DNA from: Cardiocondyla obscurior
Lineage: Eukaryota; Arthropoda; Insecta; Hymenoptera; Formicidae
Reading direction: 5' to 3'
Assembly (NCBI RefSeq): GCF_019399895.1
Contig: NC_091876.1
Span: forward strand, 5,742,381 to 5,806,380
Length of the DNA: 64,000 nt
In this document: one piece after another, positions 28,401 to 37,391 of the stretch
Layout of the letters: each line of letters begins with the position of its first letter
Numbering within the stretch: the stretch's first letter is position 1
Position numbers and translations under genes: made by a program
Notes under the pieces: model-generated
What the model was told of the DNA's origin: nothing
The model's input: the letters and a program-made list of their open reading frames with translations, nothing else
Database searches by the model: none

Positions 28401-28711
28401 GCGTGTCGGGCCCCGAGGAAAATCTCACGCACGGGTAACTAACGACCGAGGGCTTCGCTTTCGCGCAACGAAGAGACGCGCGCCTCGCGAAAATCGATGC
28501 GTCGCGAGAAGGAACGTAATCGCGAAATCAAAGGCTTTCGGGTTCGGATATGAATGAGCGCGAGCGTGGCACGAGACGGCCGGCCCGTTCGTACGGGCAA
28601 GAGATCGATCGGGGGGAGGCCGTTCGGGATTCTGGTTTTCGAGTGCGTCTATGCCGGGAACGTACAATGAGCTTTCTCATGTCGCATGGTGGATGCGCCG
28701 ATGCACACACT

Positions 28712-28748
28712 CGCGCACGTATACGCGACCTCGATATACGCGCGCGCG
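28712..28748. other. Z-DNA-prone alternating tracts
   Basis: Two strictly alternating pyrimidine-purine stretches (28,712-28,727 and 28,734-28,748) of CG, CA and TA steps lie six bases apart. Related TG/CG/CA alternation continues to about 28,815. Confidence 0.55.
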
Positions 28749-28937
28749 TTCGATAGGACAGATAGCTCGTATGTGCACGCGGCACACGGGCAACATGCGA
28801 AACGTATACGTACACTCGAGAAGCCTAGGAAAGCCCGGTGCTGCAAAGGCAGTGCGCCATCGAGTATCGCAAACATTGATTTGAATCACAAAGACCGCCC
28901 GCGGTATCCCATTGTCGGACTCCGACTTATTGTATGT

Positions 28938-28963
28938 TCTCTCTCTCTCCCTCTCTCTCTCTG
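28938..28963 (+). repeat. (CT)n microsatellite
   Basis: A CT dinucleotide run with one CC interruption. Confidence 0.9.
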
Positions 28964-29305
28964 TGTTTCTTTATTTCTTTTTTTACTTCCAGCTTTCTAC
29001 GTGTATCGCGCGATCCGCTCTATCTTCTTTCAATGGTAACGACCTATCAATCCACTTATTCCGCACGGTTTATGTGCCACTTGTGGCATTTCGGCCTAAT
29101 GCCGCTGTTGCACGGGCAAATCATACGCGAAAGGCATTCACGCCGATTTCTGTGAGCATGTACCACTCGCGATCAAACATCTAATTTATCAGCTCGTTAC
29201 GCCGACAAAATCCGAGAAGTTGTTTAGAATAACAGTGATGTAAGCCAATCCCATTTTATTTTCTGAATAATGAATAATGAAGGAGCGAGCCTACCATTTA
29301 TTACG

Positions 29306-29331
29306 AAAAAAAAAAAAAAAAAAAAAAAAAA
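29306..29331 (+). repeat. Poly-A run of 26
   Basis: An uninterrupted A26 followed by (TAA)n-like sequence. It resembles a retroposon tail, but the DNA before it shows no gene-like or SINE-like sequence that I recognise. Confidence 0.9.
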
Positions 29332-30036
29332 GTAATAATAATAAAGTTGTGGAATAATTACGGAATAAAAATAGAATAAAAATAACTTACTGGTTTTTTT
29401 TAACTAGATTAAAAAATAGTAGCATACGTAGAATAAGTAAGATCGATTTCTCTTCTTATTTTCTTTTTATCTGCCGAGCAAGCTTCAAAAATAAATTCTT
29501 TTATTTTCGAGAACAATACAAGTCTACATGTGGAAATAATTTTACTTCTTTTTGAAACTTGGTTTCACAATTTACGTATATTCGTTGACAGTAGGTATCT
29601 TTTTCGTTTTTTACCTGTTACCTAGCGCCGGACGCTCCGCAAACCATATTAGTCATGAACTTATGATACATAAAATTAACAAAGGAAGAGTTTCAATTCC
29701 TAATAAATTAATTTAACTTTGGTTTAATTATTCGCAATTTTTACTAAAACTAGAAAATTGTTTTTATTTAAATTAGTATACTTTTGCTCGTCAAAATTTG
29801 AAATAATTTTTTTTTATATTAATCATGACGACACTGACTCACTTATGATTCATGTTAATTTGTTACTGTACGCTTTTGACCGTGATTAGATGTAACGTAA
29901 GTAATTTCGGCTGACGTAATCAAACTTCTCGAAAAGCCACGTATTATTTTTCGTATTACTTTTCTCGCAAAACGCATTTATTCTCGTTATTGTTTTCGAT
30001 CGGCTATCGTAGCGATAACAGCTTATCGAATAAGCA

Positions 30037-30062
30037 ATTCGCAATCGCAGTCGCAATCGCAG
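30037..30062. repeat. (GCAATC)n short repeat
   Basis: About four imperfect units of GCAATC/GCAGTC, preceded by more CAATC-like sequence. Confidence 0.7.
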
Positions 30063-30960
30063 CCTGCAATTGCATCGAAGATCTTCGTTCTCAAGGACAG
30101 AAAGAATTGTGAAATCGTAACGATATCGCAATCACGATGATCGTGCATCACGGTACTTCAGATTATATGAAAAATTAACGTAATGGCAGTAATCAAAAGA
30201 TAAGCCGTGCTATTCGATGAGAATGCAGTTACGATAATCACGTGTGGAAATGAGGAAAACGCACTCGCGGCGGAATGAGCCGCATAATTTCGAACGCGGG
30301 CAGCATTGATTTTGGACAAAGATATCGCGCGAGCTTTTTTTCTTTCCACCGAGGCTTCAATAACGCAAAACGTTGCGAGGTTCCAAGTTCCGGGCGTTTA
30401 TCTACCACGCATACGTTATCTTCCATCGCGAGCCAACGCCGTCTCGCATCTCTTCTCCTTTTCGCCGTCGCGTCTCGCGGCAACAGGTTCCACAACACGC
30501 AGCATGCTGAAATGAAGACGCGACCGTCCAATGGAGGCTCAACAGTAATAATTTCACCGAGTCCCTTGATAGATTCTAATGCCCGACGGATGTGGAAATT
30601 CAAAGCACAAAGAAGATATTGAAAAATACTCCCGAAAAGTGAAACTTTGATTATCCTGTGAGACAATGAAAAGCAATAAAATAAGAAATGAAACTAACGA
30701 TGAATGAAAATTAAGAACTATTGTGAAAGAACAAAGACTGCCGTATGCCGTAAACCGAATGCGAATTTTAAATAGGATTTTCTCCTCGTAAAAATGTCAT
30801 TCGTTAGTGATATGTGGTGTCACGCATTAGAAGAAACAAACGAAACATATCTTTTTGAAGCAGCGTGGAAAATACTCTTACAATGAAAAATTATCGACAA
30901 CGAACCGAGTACGGTTATTTGCTTTGACGTCGCATATTTTGATGAAAAATGATATTCTTT

Positions 30961-31001
30961 GTTGCCAAGGGCTGTGTTACTAAGGACTGTTGCCAAGGGC
31001 T
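30961..31001. repeat. 13-bp direct repeat (GTTGCCAAGGGCT x2)
   Basis: Identical 13-mers at 30,961-30,973 and 30,989-31,001 are offset by 28 bp, about 1.2 kb before the SoxN initiator. The unit resembles an RFX X-box half-site (GTTGCC). Confidence 0.85.
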
Positions 31002-32162
31002 CGAAAAATTCAGTCAGCGATTTACAAAAATTTTCTAAACCGCACATTGCTCCCGTGCGAGTGTTGGACTTTGTTCAATGGTGTCGATGTGGATCGCGAA
31101 ACTTTAGCTCGTGTTTCAGAGGAACGTATTAAGACTCGCGAACGCATGTATGCCCCGACGCTACTCAACGTTGCAGACGGCGGCCGCGTAGCGGTACATG
31201 CGTCCGACGGGCAGCCGATTTCGCGGCGCGAAAAAGCAAGTAGAAACGCCGCTTGTGCACAAACCAGAGCGCGAGAGGAACAGATGAGAGGAGAGGACGA
31301 CGATATCACCGGGTAGGGACGAGAAGCGAGGGAAGGGAAGAGGAACGAGACGTCGGGAGAGCCGTAGCATTGCCGCGAGAGGTCGGTCATGTTCACTGTG
31401 TGACGTCACGAGGTAAATTGCGCCGCCTCCGTGGAAAGCGAGCCGGCCGATTGGTCGGTAGAAATGATGGCAGGCGCGCTTGCCAATCGATTCCCCGCGT
31501 TGCATACGGAGCTTGGTACATCGGTCGGATATGGTCCCCACTCTGGTTCAAGATACAAGTCCCGACGTGGGGCGCCTCGTATTGGAAGAAGGGGCACGGC
31601 CGCCTTCGGCAGGAAGTGAGCTCCGACCTGAAGGCGCACGATAGAAACGCTCACACAGTTTCGTTCTCTCGTGGAGAGTGGAGTTGCTCACATCTTCTAC
31701 ATCGGGCTGTACTCTTCGTTATCGTTGTCGTCCAACGCGGTGGAGGCAGGACGTGCGGGAAAGCAGCCGTACAAAATAAAGCGCGCCGTCGCTTTTAACA
31801 GTACGCGCTGCGGCTTTAATCTCCACGCCGACAAAAGTGTGACACGCGGGTGATAACTCTCAGGATTCTTGAAGACGGGAAACAGTGCCCTGTGAACTTA
31901 GCCGGCTCGATCGGTTTTTGCGCGGTTGATCTTTCGCTCGCGTTCCTCGCGCGGTCGTTCAAAGGCTGCCATCGTTTCCTTTCAAAGGAGACCGCCGTGT
32001 CGGCACACTCGCATTTAGTTGGCGCGTCGTTGCCGCATTGTCGTGACGGGATTCGTCGAGCGTACAGTGGCCCGCAGCCAGTCAGAGTGACTGGCGAGTG
32101 GCACGGAGTGGTGAGAGACTCGAAGTGAGGGGAAGAAAGTGCAGTCGGTCGAGTCTCCAGTC

Positions 32163-32194
32163 AGTTCTTGCACAGACTTCGGAACTTACGGACC
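32163..32194 (+). promoter_or_regulatory. Core promoter of SoxN: initiator plus DPE (TATA-less)
   Basis: TCAGTT at 32,161-32,166 fits the insect initiator consensus TCAKTY, with the A at 32,163 as +1. GGACC lies at 32,190-32,194, exactly +28 to +32, and matches the downstream promoter element RGWYV at its required spacing. The intervening MTE position is only a partial match (about 8 of 12). No TATA box is seen about 30 bases upstream. Inr/DPE promoters are typical of insect developmental regulators. The TSS itself is an inference. Confidence 0.55.
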
Positions 32195-32241
32195 GCTCGT
32201 AGGTTTCTCTAATTTTCGTTGGAAAAGAGCCAGAAAAACGA

Positions 32242-32349
32242 ATGAACGCACGAGTCGCGAAACGACGTTCGGAGGACTGTATCGATAGCGTGATGATCGC
32301 GAGTGGTGCCTCCCGGAACCATATCCACATGGAATCTATCGCTTTGTGA
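32242..32349 (+). promoter_or_regulatory. Upstream ORF 1 in the SoxN leader (35 codons)
   Basis: It starts at ATG 32,242 in a weak context (C at -3), has two further in-frame ATGs (32,293 and 32,329) and stops at TGA 32,347-32,349. The peptide is not recognisable. It would be translated only if the mRNA begins at the predicted upstream initiator. Its probable role, if any, is to reduce translation of the main ORF. Confidence 0.35.
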
Positions 32350-32422
32350 AGAACACTTTTGATCGAGCGTCGTGCGCAACGATTTGCCGTAGCCGGTGAT
32401 ACCAGCTTGGTCTTTTCGCGGA

Positions 32423-32479
32423 ATGGTCGTTTGTGCCAGTCGCATCGTTCGATCGGTACACACTTGCGTGATGGATTGA
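32423..32479 (+). promoter_or_regulatory. Upstream ORF 2 in the SoxN leader (18 codons)
   Basis: ATG at 32,423 has G at -3 and G at +4, the best initiation context in the leader. It ends at TGA 32,477-32,479, about 290 nt before the SoxN start, which leaves room for reinitiation. A third uORF of nine codons (32,588-32,617) has a weak context. Function is inferred from position only. Confidence 0.35.
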
Positions 32480-32766
32480 TCGCGCGCCGATCGAGTAACG
32501 TGCGCGCGCGTGCTTGGGGGATTCGCTCTCACTCGGGGTGTCTTAGTAGTGATAACCTGTGACTTGAAGAATTCGCGATCGATTTTCATGCCACTGCTTC
32601 GCGCGCAGAGGAGGTGAGACGCCGAGAGAGTGGTGGTGATCGTGGTTCGGACGACGGGATTATCCACCGGTGATCGATTGACATTCTCGGCGTGCCCCGT
32701 TGATTTTCTTGACGTCGAACGGTACTAGACAAGAGCAGCAAGCTGTACGGGCACAGGCAGGAAGAG

Positions 32767-34194
32767 ATGCACACGATGGAGACGGACATGAAGGGCGGCA
32801 GCCTGCATGCCCAGATACCACCGCATCCGCACCAGGGTGTATCGCCGATGGGCCATCACACGGGGATGTCTCCTTACGGGCCTCTGGGCTCGATAGTTCA
32901 CAGCTCCGCGTTGTCGGGAAGTCCGCCGAGCGCGAGCAGCCTTGGTCTCGGTCTTCAGCATCATCACCAGACCTCTCAGCATCATTACGCGTCGATGCAA
33001 GCAGCTGCCGTCGCGGCTGCCGCTGCTCAACAGCAACAACAGCAGCAACAGAGTATGCATGCAATGGCGGCTCAGCAAAACGCCCAGCAACAGCAGCATC
33101 ACTCTCACCAGCAGGGCCAGCAGCAGCAGTCGCAATCGCAGCATCACCAGGCCAATAATCATAGCAATCCGAACAACCCGAACAACCCGAACAACTCTTC
33201 CAGCGCTAAAAACAATAATATGGATCGCGTAAAAAGGCCAATGAACGCCTTCATGGTATGGTCGCGCGGACAGCGGCGCAAGATGGCACAGGAGAACCCC
33301 AAGATGCACAATTCCGAAATATCAAAGCGTCTTGGGGCAGAATGGAAGCTTCTCAGCGAGGCGGAAAAGCGCCCGTTCATCGACGAAGCTAAAAGACTGC
33401 GCGCCGTACATATGAAAGAGCACCCCGATTATAAGTACAGGCCGCGCCGCAAGACAAAGACATTGATTAAGAAAGACAAGTTTCAACTCGGCGGAGGTGT
33501 CGGCGGCGTCGGCGGTATGCTTGGCGTCGATCAACGGCAAGTCGCTACCAGCGGCGGGCCTCAGCAGTCGCAATTGCCGCGCGACGTATATCAGATGCCG
33601 AACGGTTATATGCCAAACGGTTACATGATGCACGACCCGGCCGCGTATCAGCAGCACGTCGCGTACGGCGGTCACATGGGAGGTGCCGCGGCGGCTGCCT
33701 CGGCCGTAGCTTACCCGAGGTACGAGTCCATGGGCCATCACATGGGTGGCGGTAGCCCAAGTCCCATCAACAGCTACATGAACGGCTACGGCGGCTACGG
33801 CGGTTCCACCGTACCTGGCGGTTCACCCTCGCCCTATCACCAAGCACAGCCGGGATCTCAGATATCGAGTCATAGTCCTAGTGGCAGCAGCATAAAGTCC
33901 GAGCCGACGAGCCCGGCGAGCGGCGGCGGCATTCACACACCGACGCCGACGGGCGGCCCAACGACGACGGGCGCTGGTCCGGCCGGCCAGGCCGTCAAGC
34001 GGGAGTATATGGGCCAGCCACAGGCGAATCAACAGGCACCCCAGGGCGACCTAAGGCAGATGATCTCGATGTACCTACCACAGGGAGTTGAACAGGGAGT
34101 CGTGCAACACGGTGGTGGCGTGTACTCACCGGGACCGTCGCCTGATTCTTTGACGCAGCATCACGCGGCTATGCAACCAATCGCGCACATGTAA
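32767..34194 (+). CDS. SoxN: SoxB1 HMG-box transcription factor (SoxNeuro / Sox2-like), single exon
   Basis: This 475-residue protein is a nuclear sequence-specific activator of the SoxB1 group, which in insects specifies neuroectoderm and neural progenitors. Residues 1-9 (MHTMETDMK) resemble the Sox2 N-terminus. They are followed by a His/Gln/Ala-rich region with a poly-Q run (88-95) and a PNN repeat (about 135-143). The SOX HMG box spans 153-231, with RPMNAFMVW at 157-165 and basic nuclear-localisation segments at both ends. KTKTLIKKDK follows the box, as in SoxB proteins. The C-terminal activation region is Gly/Ser/Pro-rich. It carries psi-K-x-E motifs at 376-379 (IKSE, matching the VKSE of Sox2) and 410-413 (VKRE), DLRQMISMYLPQG at 428-440, and ends AHM. 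An in-frame TGA at 32,710-32,712 precedes the first ATG, so this start fits an unspliced leader. ATG at codon 4 has a slightly better context. SoxB1 membership is firm. SoxN is inferred because it is the insect SoxB1 member; Dichaete or Sox21 are less likely given the Sox2-like ends. Confidence 0.96.
   Translation: MHTMETDMKGGSLHAQIPPHPHQGVSPMGHHTGMSPYGPLGSIVHSSALSGSPPSASSLGLGLQHHHQTSQHHYASMQAAAVAAAAAQQQQQQQQSMHAMAAQQNAQQQQHHSHQQGQQQQSQSQHHQANNHSNPNNPNNPNNSSSAKNNNMDRVKRPMNAFMVWSRGQRRKMAQENPKMHNSEISKRLGAEWKLLSEAEKRPFIDEAKRLRAVHMKEHPDYKYRPRRKTKTLIKKDKFQLGGGVGGVGGMLGVDQRQVATSGGPQQSQLPRDVYQMPNGYMPNGYMMHDPAAYQQHVAYGGHMGGAAAAASAVAYPRYESMGHHMGGGSPSPINSYMNGYGGYGGSTVPGGSPSPYHQAQPGSQISSHSPSGSSIKSEPTSPASGGGIHTPTPTGGPTTTGAGPAGQAVKREYMGQPQANQQAPQGDLRQMISMYLPQGVEQGVVQHGGGVYSPGPSPDSLTQHHAAMQPIAHM
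33028..33051 (+). repeat. CAG/CAA repeat coding the poly-Q run of SoxN
   Basis: Eight consecutive glutamine codons of mixed CAA and CAG follow an alanine run (residues 79-87). More interrupted CAG-rich sequence continues to about 33,150. The mixture of CAA and CAG should make the tract less prone to slippage than pure CAG. Length may still vary between individuals or species. Confidence 0.9.
33223..33459 (+). other. SOX HMG-box DNA-binding domain (SoxN residues 153-231)
   Basis: The 79-residue box runs from DRVKRPMNAF to PRRKTK without gaps. It contains the FMVW intercalating wedge, the helix-2 SEISKRLGAEW segment and the C-terminal PDYKYRPRRK tail. All are intact and match the SoxB family pattern. 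It binds the minor groove at ATTGT/ACAAT cores and bends DNA. No disabling change is visible. Confidence 0.97.
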
Positions 34195-34227
34195 GCATCA
34201 ATTGCAAATATAGATTGAAACAGAGGC

Positions 34228-34244
34228 CTCTCTCTCTCTCTCTC
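34228..34244 (+). repeat. (CT)n tract just after the SoxN stop codon
   Basis: A 17-base CT dinucleotide run lies 33 nt after the stop codon. In RNA it is a CU-rich stretch of the kind bound by PTB-like proteins; on DNA it is a GAGA-factor-type tract on the opposite strand. Neither role can be settled here. Confidence 0.8.
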
Positions 34245-34396
34245 GCAATATTCACACACAGCACTCGTTTTCCTCGCCTGTTTGCTTGTAGCTAGCTTCG
34301 TAGAATTGTAGAAGTGAGATGAATCGTCCGCGTTGATATCTCGAAACTTTATTGTTTTTCTGTATAAATTTTAACACATAATGAATTATTTAAGAG

Positions 34397-34402
34397 ATTA
34401 AA
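34397..34402 (+). terminator. Possible proximal poly(A) signal (ATTAAA)
   Basis: ATTAAA lies about 200 nt after the SoxN stop and is followed by T/GT-rich sequence (around 34,425-34,450). This would give a short 3' UTR isoform. Such hexamers are common by chance in this AT-rich DNA. Confidence 0.25.
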
Positions 34403-35235
34403 CGTATTTAATTAAAAAACTCGCGATTCGTATTCGTTTGTATATTTTCTATATTTTAATTATATTAATAATAGCTTTGCCTGTTCAATTGTTATTATAT
34501 ACACTTTTTAAATGAAGATTTTACCGATATTCAACATTGAATATATTCGTTTCGATATTGTATTTAGAAGAGACTCTACATTCTTACATATGATACTCAT
34601 AATATTTACATTCAATGGAAATATTCTGACCAGCAAAGTGTCGCGTTCCCACAAAACTATTCGAATACGTACCAGTTTATGATACTAATCTTTCAATGAA
34701 ATACAACGCGGTTTATCTCAGTTCGACCAAAAAATATTGCAATACTCGCTTGTGTTACAAATAATTTGAGCTATGAATTATCGACAATCGTCGCGAATTT
34801 ATATAAAATTTATTTAACTCACGTTGTCGGAATTTACAGAAGATCCGCGTTAAAACTTGTATTCGTTTCAATATAAATTATATGCATAAAAGATTTTTTT
34901 TAATTGTAGCTTTTCGATCTAAATTTAATTTTCTATTTATTTAATTTGTTATTTAAAACTTTTCGATTTTATTCTGAAGTTTTACCAAAAGGAAAACTAT
35001 TTTTTCAACATAAATTCTATCAATGTGTCTTTTCTTTTTTTTTTTTTTTCACCAGTGAGAATTGAATCGAATTTGTAACGTGCATTTTCTGTAGCTATTC
35101 CGTACGTGTAGTAATTCGTGAGTGTTGTGTTATGAATGCTCCGCTCAGGAATTATTTTCCTTCCGAGAAACGAGCGCGCAATATACGAATACCATCTAAC
35201 TTCTTTTGTTCGTAGAGTTAACGTTCCTTCTATCT

Positions 35236-35242
35236 GTGCCTT
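35236..35242 (+). promoter_or_regulatory. miR-124 seed match in the presumed SoxN 3' UTR
   Basis: GTGCCTT is complementary to positions 2-8 of the conserved neural miR-124. There is no A opposite position 1, so it is a 7mer-m8 site. One such match is expected fairly often in 6 kb. Confidence 0.2.
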
Positions 35243-35906
35243 TCGTCACACGACACTCACGTCTTTCTATCGCTAGAGCAAATGATAATGCATATGCTAT
35301 CGTGACGATGCTTCTGGACCCTCTATCGCCGCACTCCAATTAACTACTAAAAACGGATTTACGATTCGCCCGGTATCTCTGAAGTTCGCGCGGCCGGGTC
35401 TCTTATTCGACGCGCGATTATAACTATTTCGAGAATTAGTAAGGTGGAACTCGCGAGATATCATTAAGCTAGAAAATTATAGACCGGAGTGTCGAGCCAG
35501 TAGCGAAAAAGAAAGGAGGCAACGAAGCGTCGATTTACCTCGCCCCGAGGTGCAAAAATCTAGCGCGGCCGATGAAATATGGTTATGAATTTTATTAAAT
35601 AATTAGGGAGTTGAATAATCATCGCTGCTATAACGATTAAAGATGAGTTTACTTGTATTTAAGCACATATAAATCGCCTATGTACGCTACATATAATATT
35701 TTCCCAGTTGTCTAGGACGATATTTAAATGAAATGTAACGATTTACAGTTATCTGTGATCTGACTGATTTTATTAACTTCCAACCGTACTTGTAAAAATA
35801 ATCTGACTACAAATTATGATGAAATAATATAATTGATATGTGTAACAAGCGTTTAGATACGACGTGGATTTACAACGCTGTTTGTAGTACGGAGAGTTAT
35901 ATGCGG

Positions 35907-35943
35907 AATAAATTTAATCGAGACCTTAAGACTTTAAAATAAA
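35907..35943 (+). terminator. Paired poly(A) signals (AATAAA x2)
   Basis: AATAAA occurs at 35,907-35,912 and again at 35,938-35,943. A third copy is at 36,228-36,233. They would define 3' UTRs of about 1.7-2.0 kb. No very strong GT-rich downstream element follows the first pair. Confidence 0.25.
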
Positions 35944-36247
35944 CTGGCCGAAACACTTTTCATTTATCTTACAGTTTTTACACGCCATACACTGTTTAAA
36001 TCAATTTCATTTACAGTACACACAGAAAACAGAATTTCACTTGCGAGTCGTAGGATTTATTTTACAAATTTATAGAGATTATATTACTTCTATTCATCTT
36101 AGCTTTTCCCGTTGATTTTTATTTTTAATTATTAATTACTATTTTTATATTTAAGTTTCGTGTTATTAGATATATGGAAAAAAGAATTTAAAATTGGATA
36201 TCGAATTGTTTTTAACGTAGGGTCCAGAATAAAGCAGAGTTCACGAT

Positions 36248-36257
36248 AACACGTGTT
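36248..36257. promoter_or_regulatory. Palindromic E-box AACACGTGTT
   Basis: A perfect 10-bp palindrome centred on CACGTG, the core bound by bHLH proteins of the Myc/Clock type. It lies within the presumed 3' UTR block, so a DNA-level role is uncertain. Confidence 0.35.
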
Positions 36258-36674
36258 CAGTTTGAGGCTCAAATTTACTTTCTCTCGTAAATTTCTTTCT
36301 TTCCTTTGTTATTTCTTTTCAGTTGTTTGCCTCTGTTACAAATAATTTTATTAATAATTATATTTTAAATTGCGAAAACAATTATTGAGTTCAATTGGAG
36401 TTTTGGAATAGGTTGAGTCAAAAAAACCGTCGAAATTATTATCTAAAAAAAGAATTAAAAAAAAAAAAACCTATTTTGTCAGATAGTTTTATTTTATTTT
36501 ATTTTTTATTTATTTTTTTTTTTTTTTCTAGTTCTCAGTCTTTCTTAGTTTCCTGTTGGGTCTTACAGTTTAAGTAATGTCACGACAATCTCACGCCAAA
36601 CTCATACTCTCAAACATTTATGACAAATTAATGAAATCACGCCGAATAATCACGAAGGTTTCGTCTGACTCATC

Positions 36675-36681
36675 CTACCTC
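36675..36681 (+). promoter_or_regulatory. let-7 seed match in the presumed SoxN 3' UTR
   Basis: CTACCTC is complementary to positions 2-8 of let-7. As a single 7-mer match it could easily be chance. Confidence 0.18.
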
Positions 36682-37233
36682 TCCGACGAACAGTTAGAAT
36701 TTTAACATTTTTCTCTCATCTATGCAGCATCTTAACGCAAAACATAACACCGTAGGAATCTTGTAGCTTAGAGAGGCGAGATTGGACGGACGCCTGTGCA
36801 AATGGAACCCCGTAGCGAGTAACGGAAAAAGTAAGAGAAAAGGAGAGGGAGAAAGAAAAAAGCGGGAGATGGAATGCGGAGTAAAGAGAAATGCGTAACG
36901 AGAGCGAGAACGAGCGAGGGAGTGAGGGTTGGGTGGCACGAACAAGAAGATAAGGGAAGGGGGGAAAAAAAAAATAAAACAAAACCTAGCAATTTTCACG
37001 AAGACACGACAAAGATGAAACTTACCTCCTCTCTCGCTTTCGCACTCAATGCTCAAAAGACCCGCGCCTTCGCTCGCGTTCACATCTCACGTAATCTTCT
37101 CTTCATCATCGTCATCCGTTATCATCGCCCGCGCCGTCCTTATTCAACGTCGATATCCCATGAAGAGATTCGACCTATCGAAGAGACGTCAATAATATAT
37201 TATTTTCATGTGGAACTTTGCAAAATTGATATT

Positions 37234-37241
37234 ACCAAAGA
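37234..37241 (+). promoter_or_regulatory. miR-9 8-mer seed match in the presumed SoxN 3' UTR
   Basis: ACCAAAGA is the full 8-mer target (positions 2-8 plus the A) of miR-9a, a conserved microRNA of neural precursors. An 8-mer match by chance in this block has a probability of roughly 0.1-0.2. It depends on this sequence being in the mRNA. Confidence 0.3.
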
Positions 37242-37370
37242 GGACTGTTACGCAGTGATACCAGAAAAATGTAAAAAAGAAAAAAAAGAAAAAAAAAAAC
37301 GAGCCGCGGTTCATTTGCAGAACGGATGAGGAGAGAACACAAAAATAAACACAAATAGTCTACGTGCGGA

Positions 37371-37391
37371 ACATGTATATCGTATACATGT
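37371..37391. repeat. Perfect 9-bp inverted repeat with 3-nt loop
   Basis: Arms ACATGTATA (37,371-37,379) and TATACATGT (37,383-37,391) are separated by TCG. In RNA this would be a compact stem-loop within the presumed 3' UTR; in DNA it is a near-palindromic protein site. Confidence 0.8.

Larger units (their letters stand above)
25430..32162. other. Gene-less upstream region of SoxN
   Basis: No gene is supported in the 6.7 kb before the SoxN promoter. CpG-rich DNA dominates, with AT-rich intervals at 27,470-27,600, 28,330-28,380 and 29,220-29,880. Landmarks are pyrimidine repeats (25,550-25,615; 28,938-28,963), an A26 run, a Z-DNA-prone tract (28,712-28,748) and a short direct repeat at 30,961-31,001. 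It is expected to contain proximal enhancers. Confidence 0.55.
32163..32766 (+). other. Inferred 5' UTR of SoxN
   Basis: About 604 nt separate the predicted initiator from the start codon. No convincing polypyrimidine-AG acceptor lies close to the start codon, so an unspliced leader is the simplest reading. The frame of the CDS is closed by TGA at 32,710-32,712. Three short upstream ORFs are present and all end before the main ATG. If the true TSS lies elsewhere, or there is an upstream noncoding exon, the limits change. Confidence 0.5.

Noticed and set aside
29200..29345. A26 run as a possible SINE or retrocopy tail
   Set aside because: No RNA-polymerase III boxes, gene-like sequence or target-site duplication seen beside it.
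31253..31798. 181-codon + strand open frame upstream of SoxN
   Set aside because: No family resemblance and no splice or codon-bias support; it lies in the presumed regulatory region.
32725..33309. 194-codon open frame on the minus strand across the Sox gene
   Set aside because: It is the antisense shadow of the SoxN coding sequence; Leu/Arg-rich product arises from CAG/CAC codons read in reverse.
36400..36430. Sequence slightly like a mariner-type terminal repeat (TAGGTTGAGTCAAAAAAACC)
   Set aside because: No matching inverted copy, no TA target duplication and no transposase fragment nearby were recognised.
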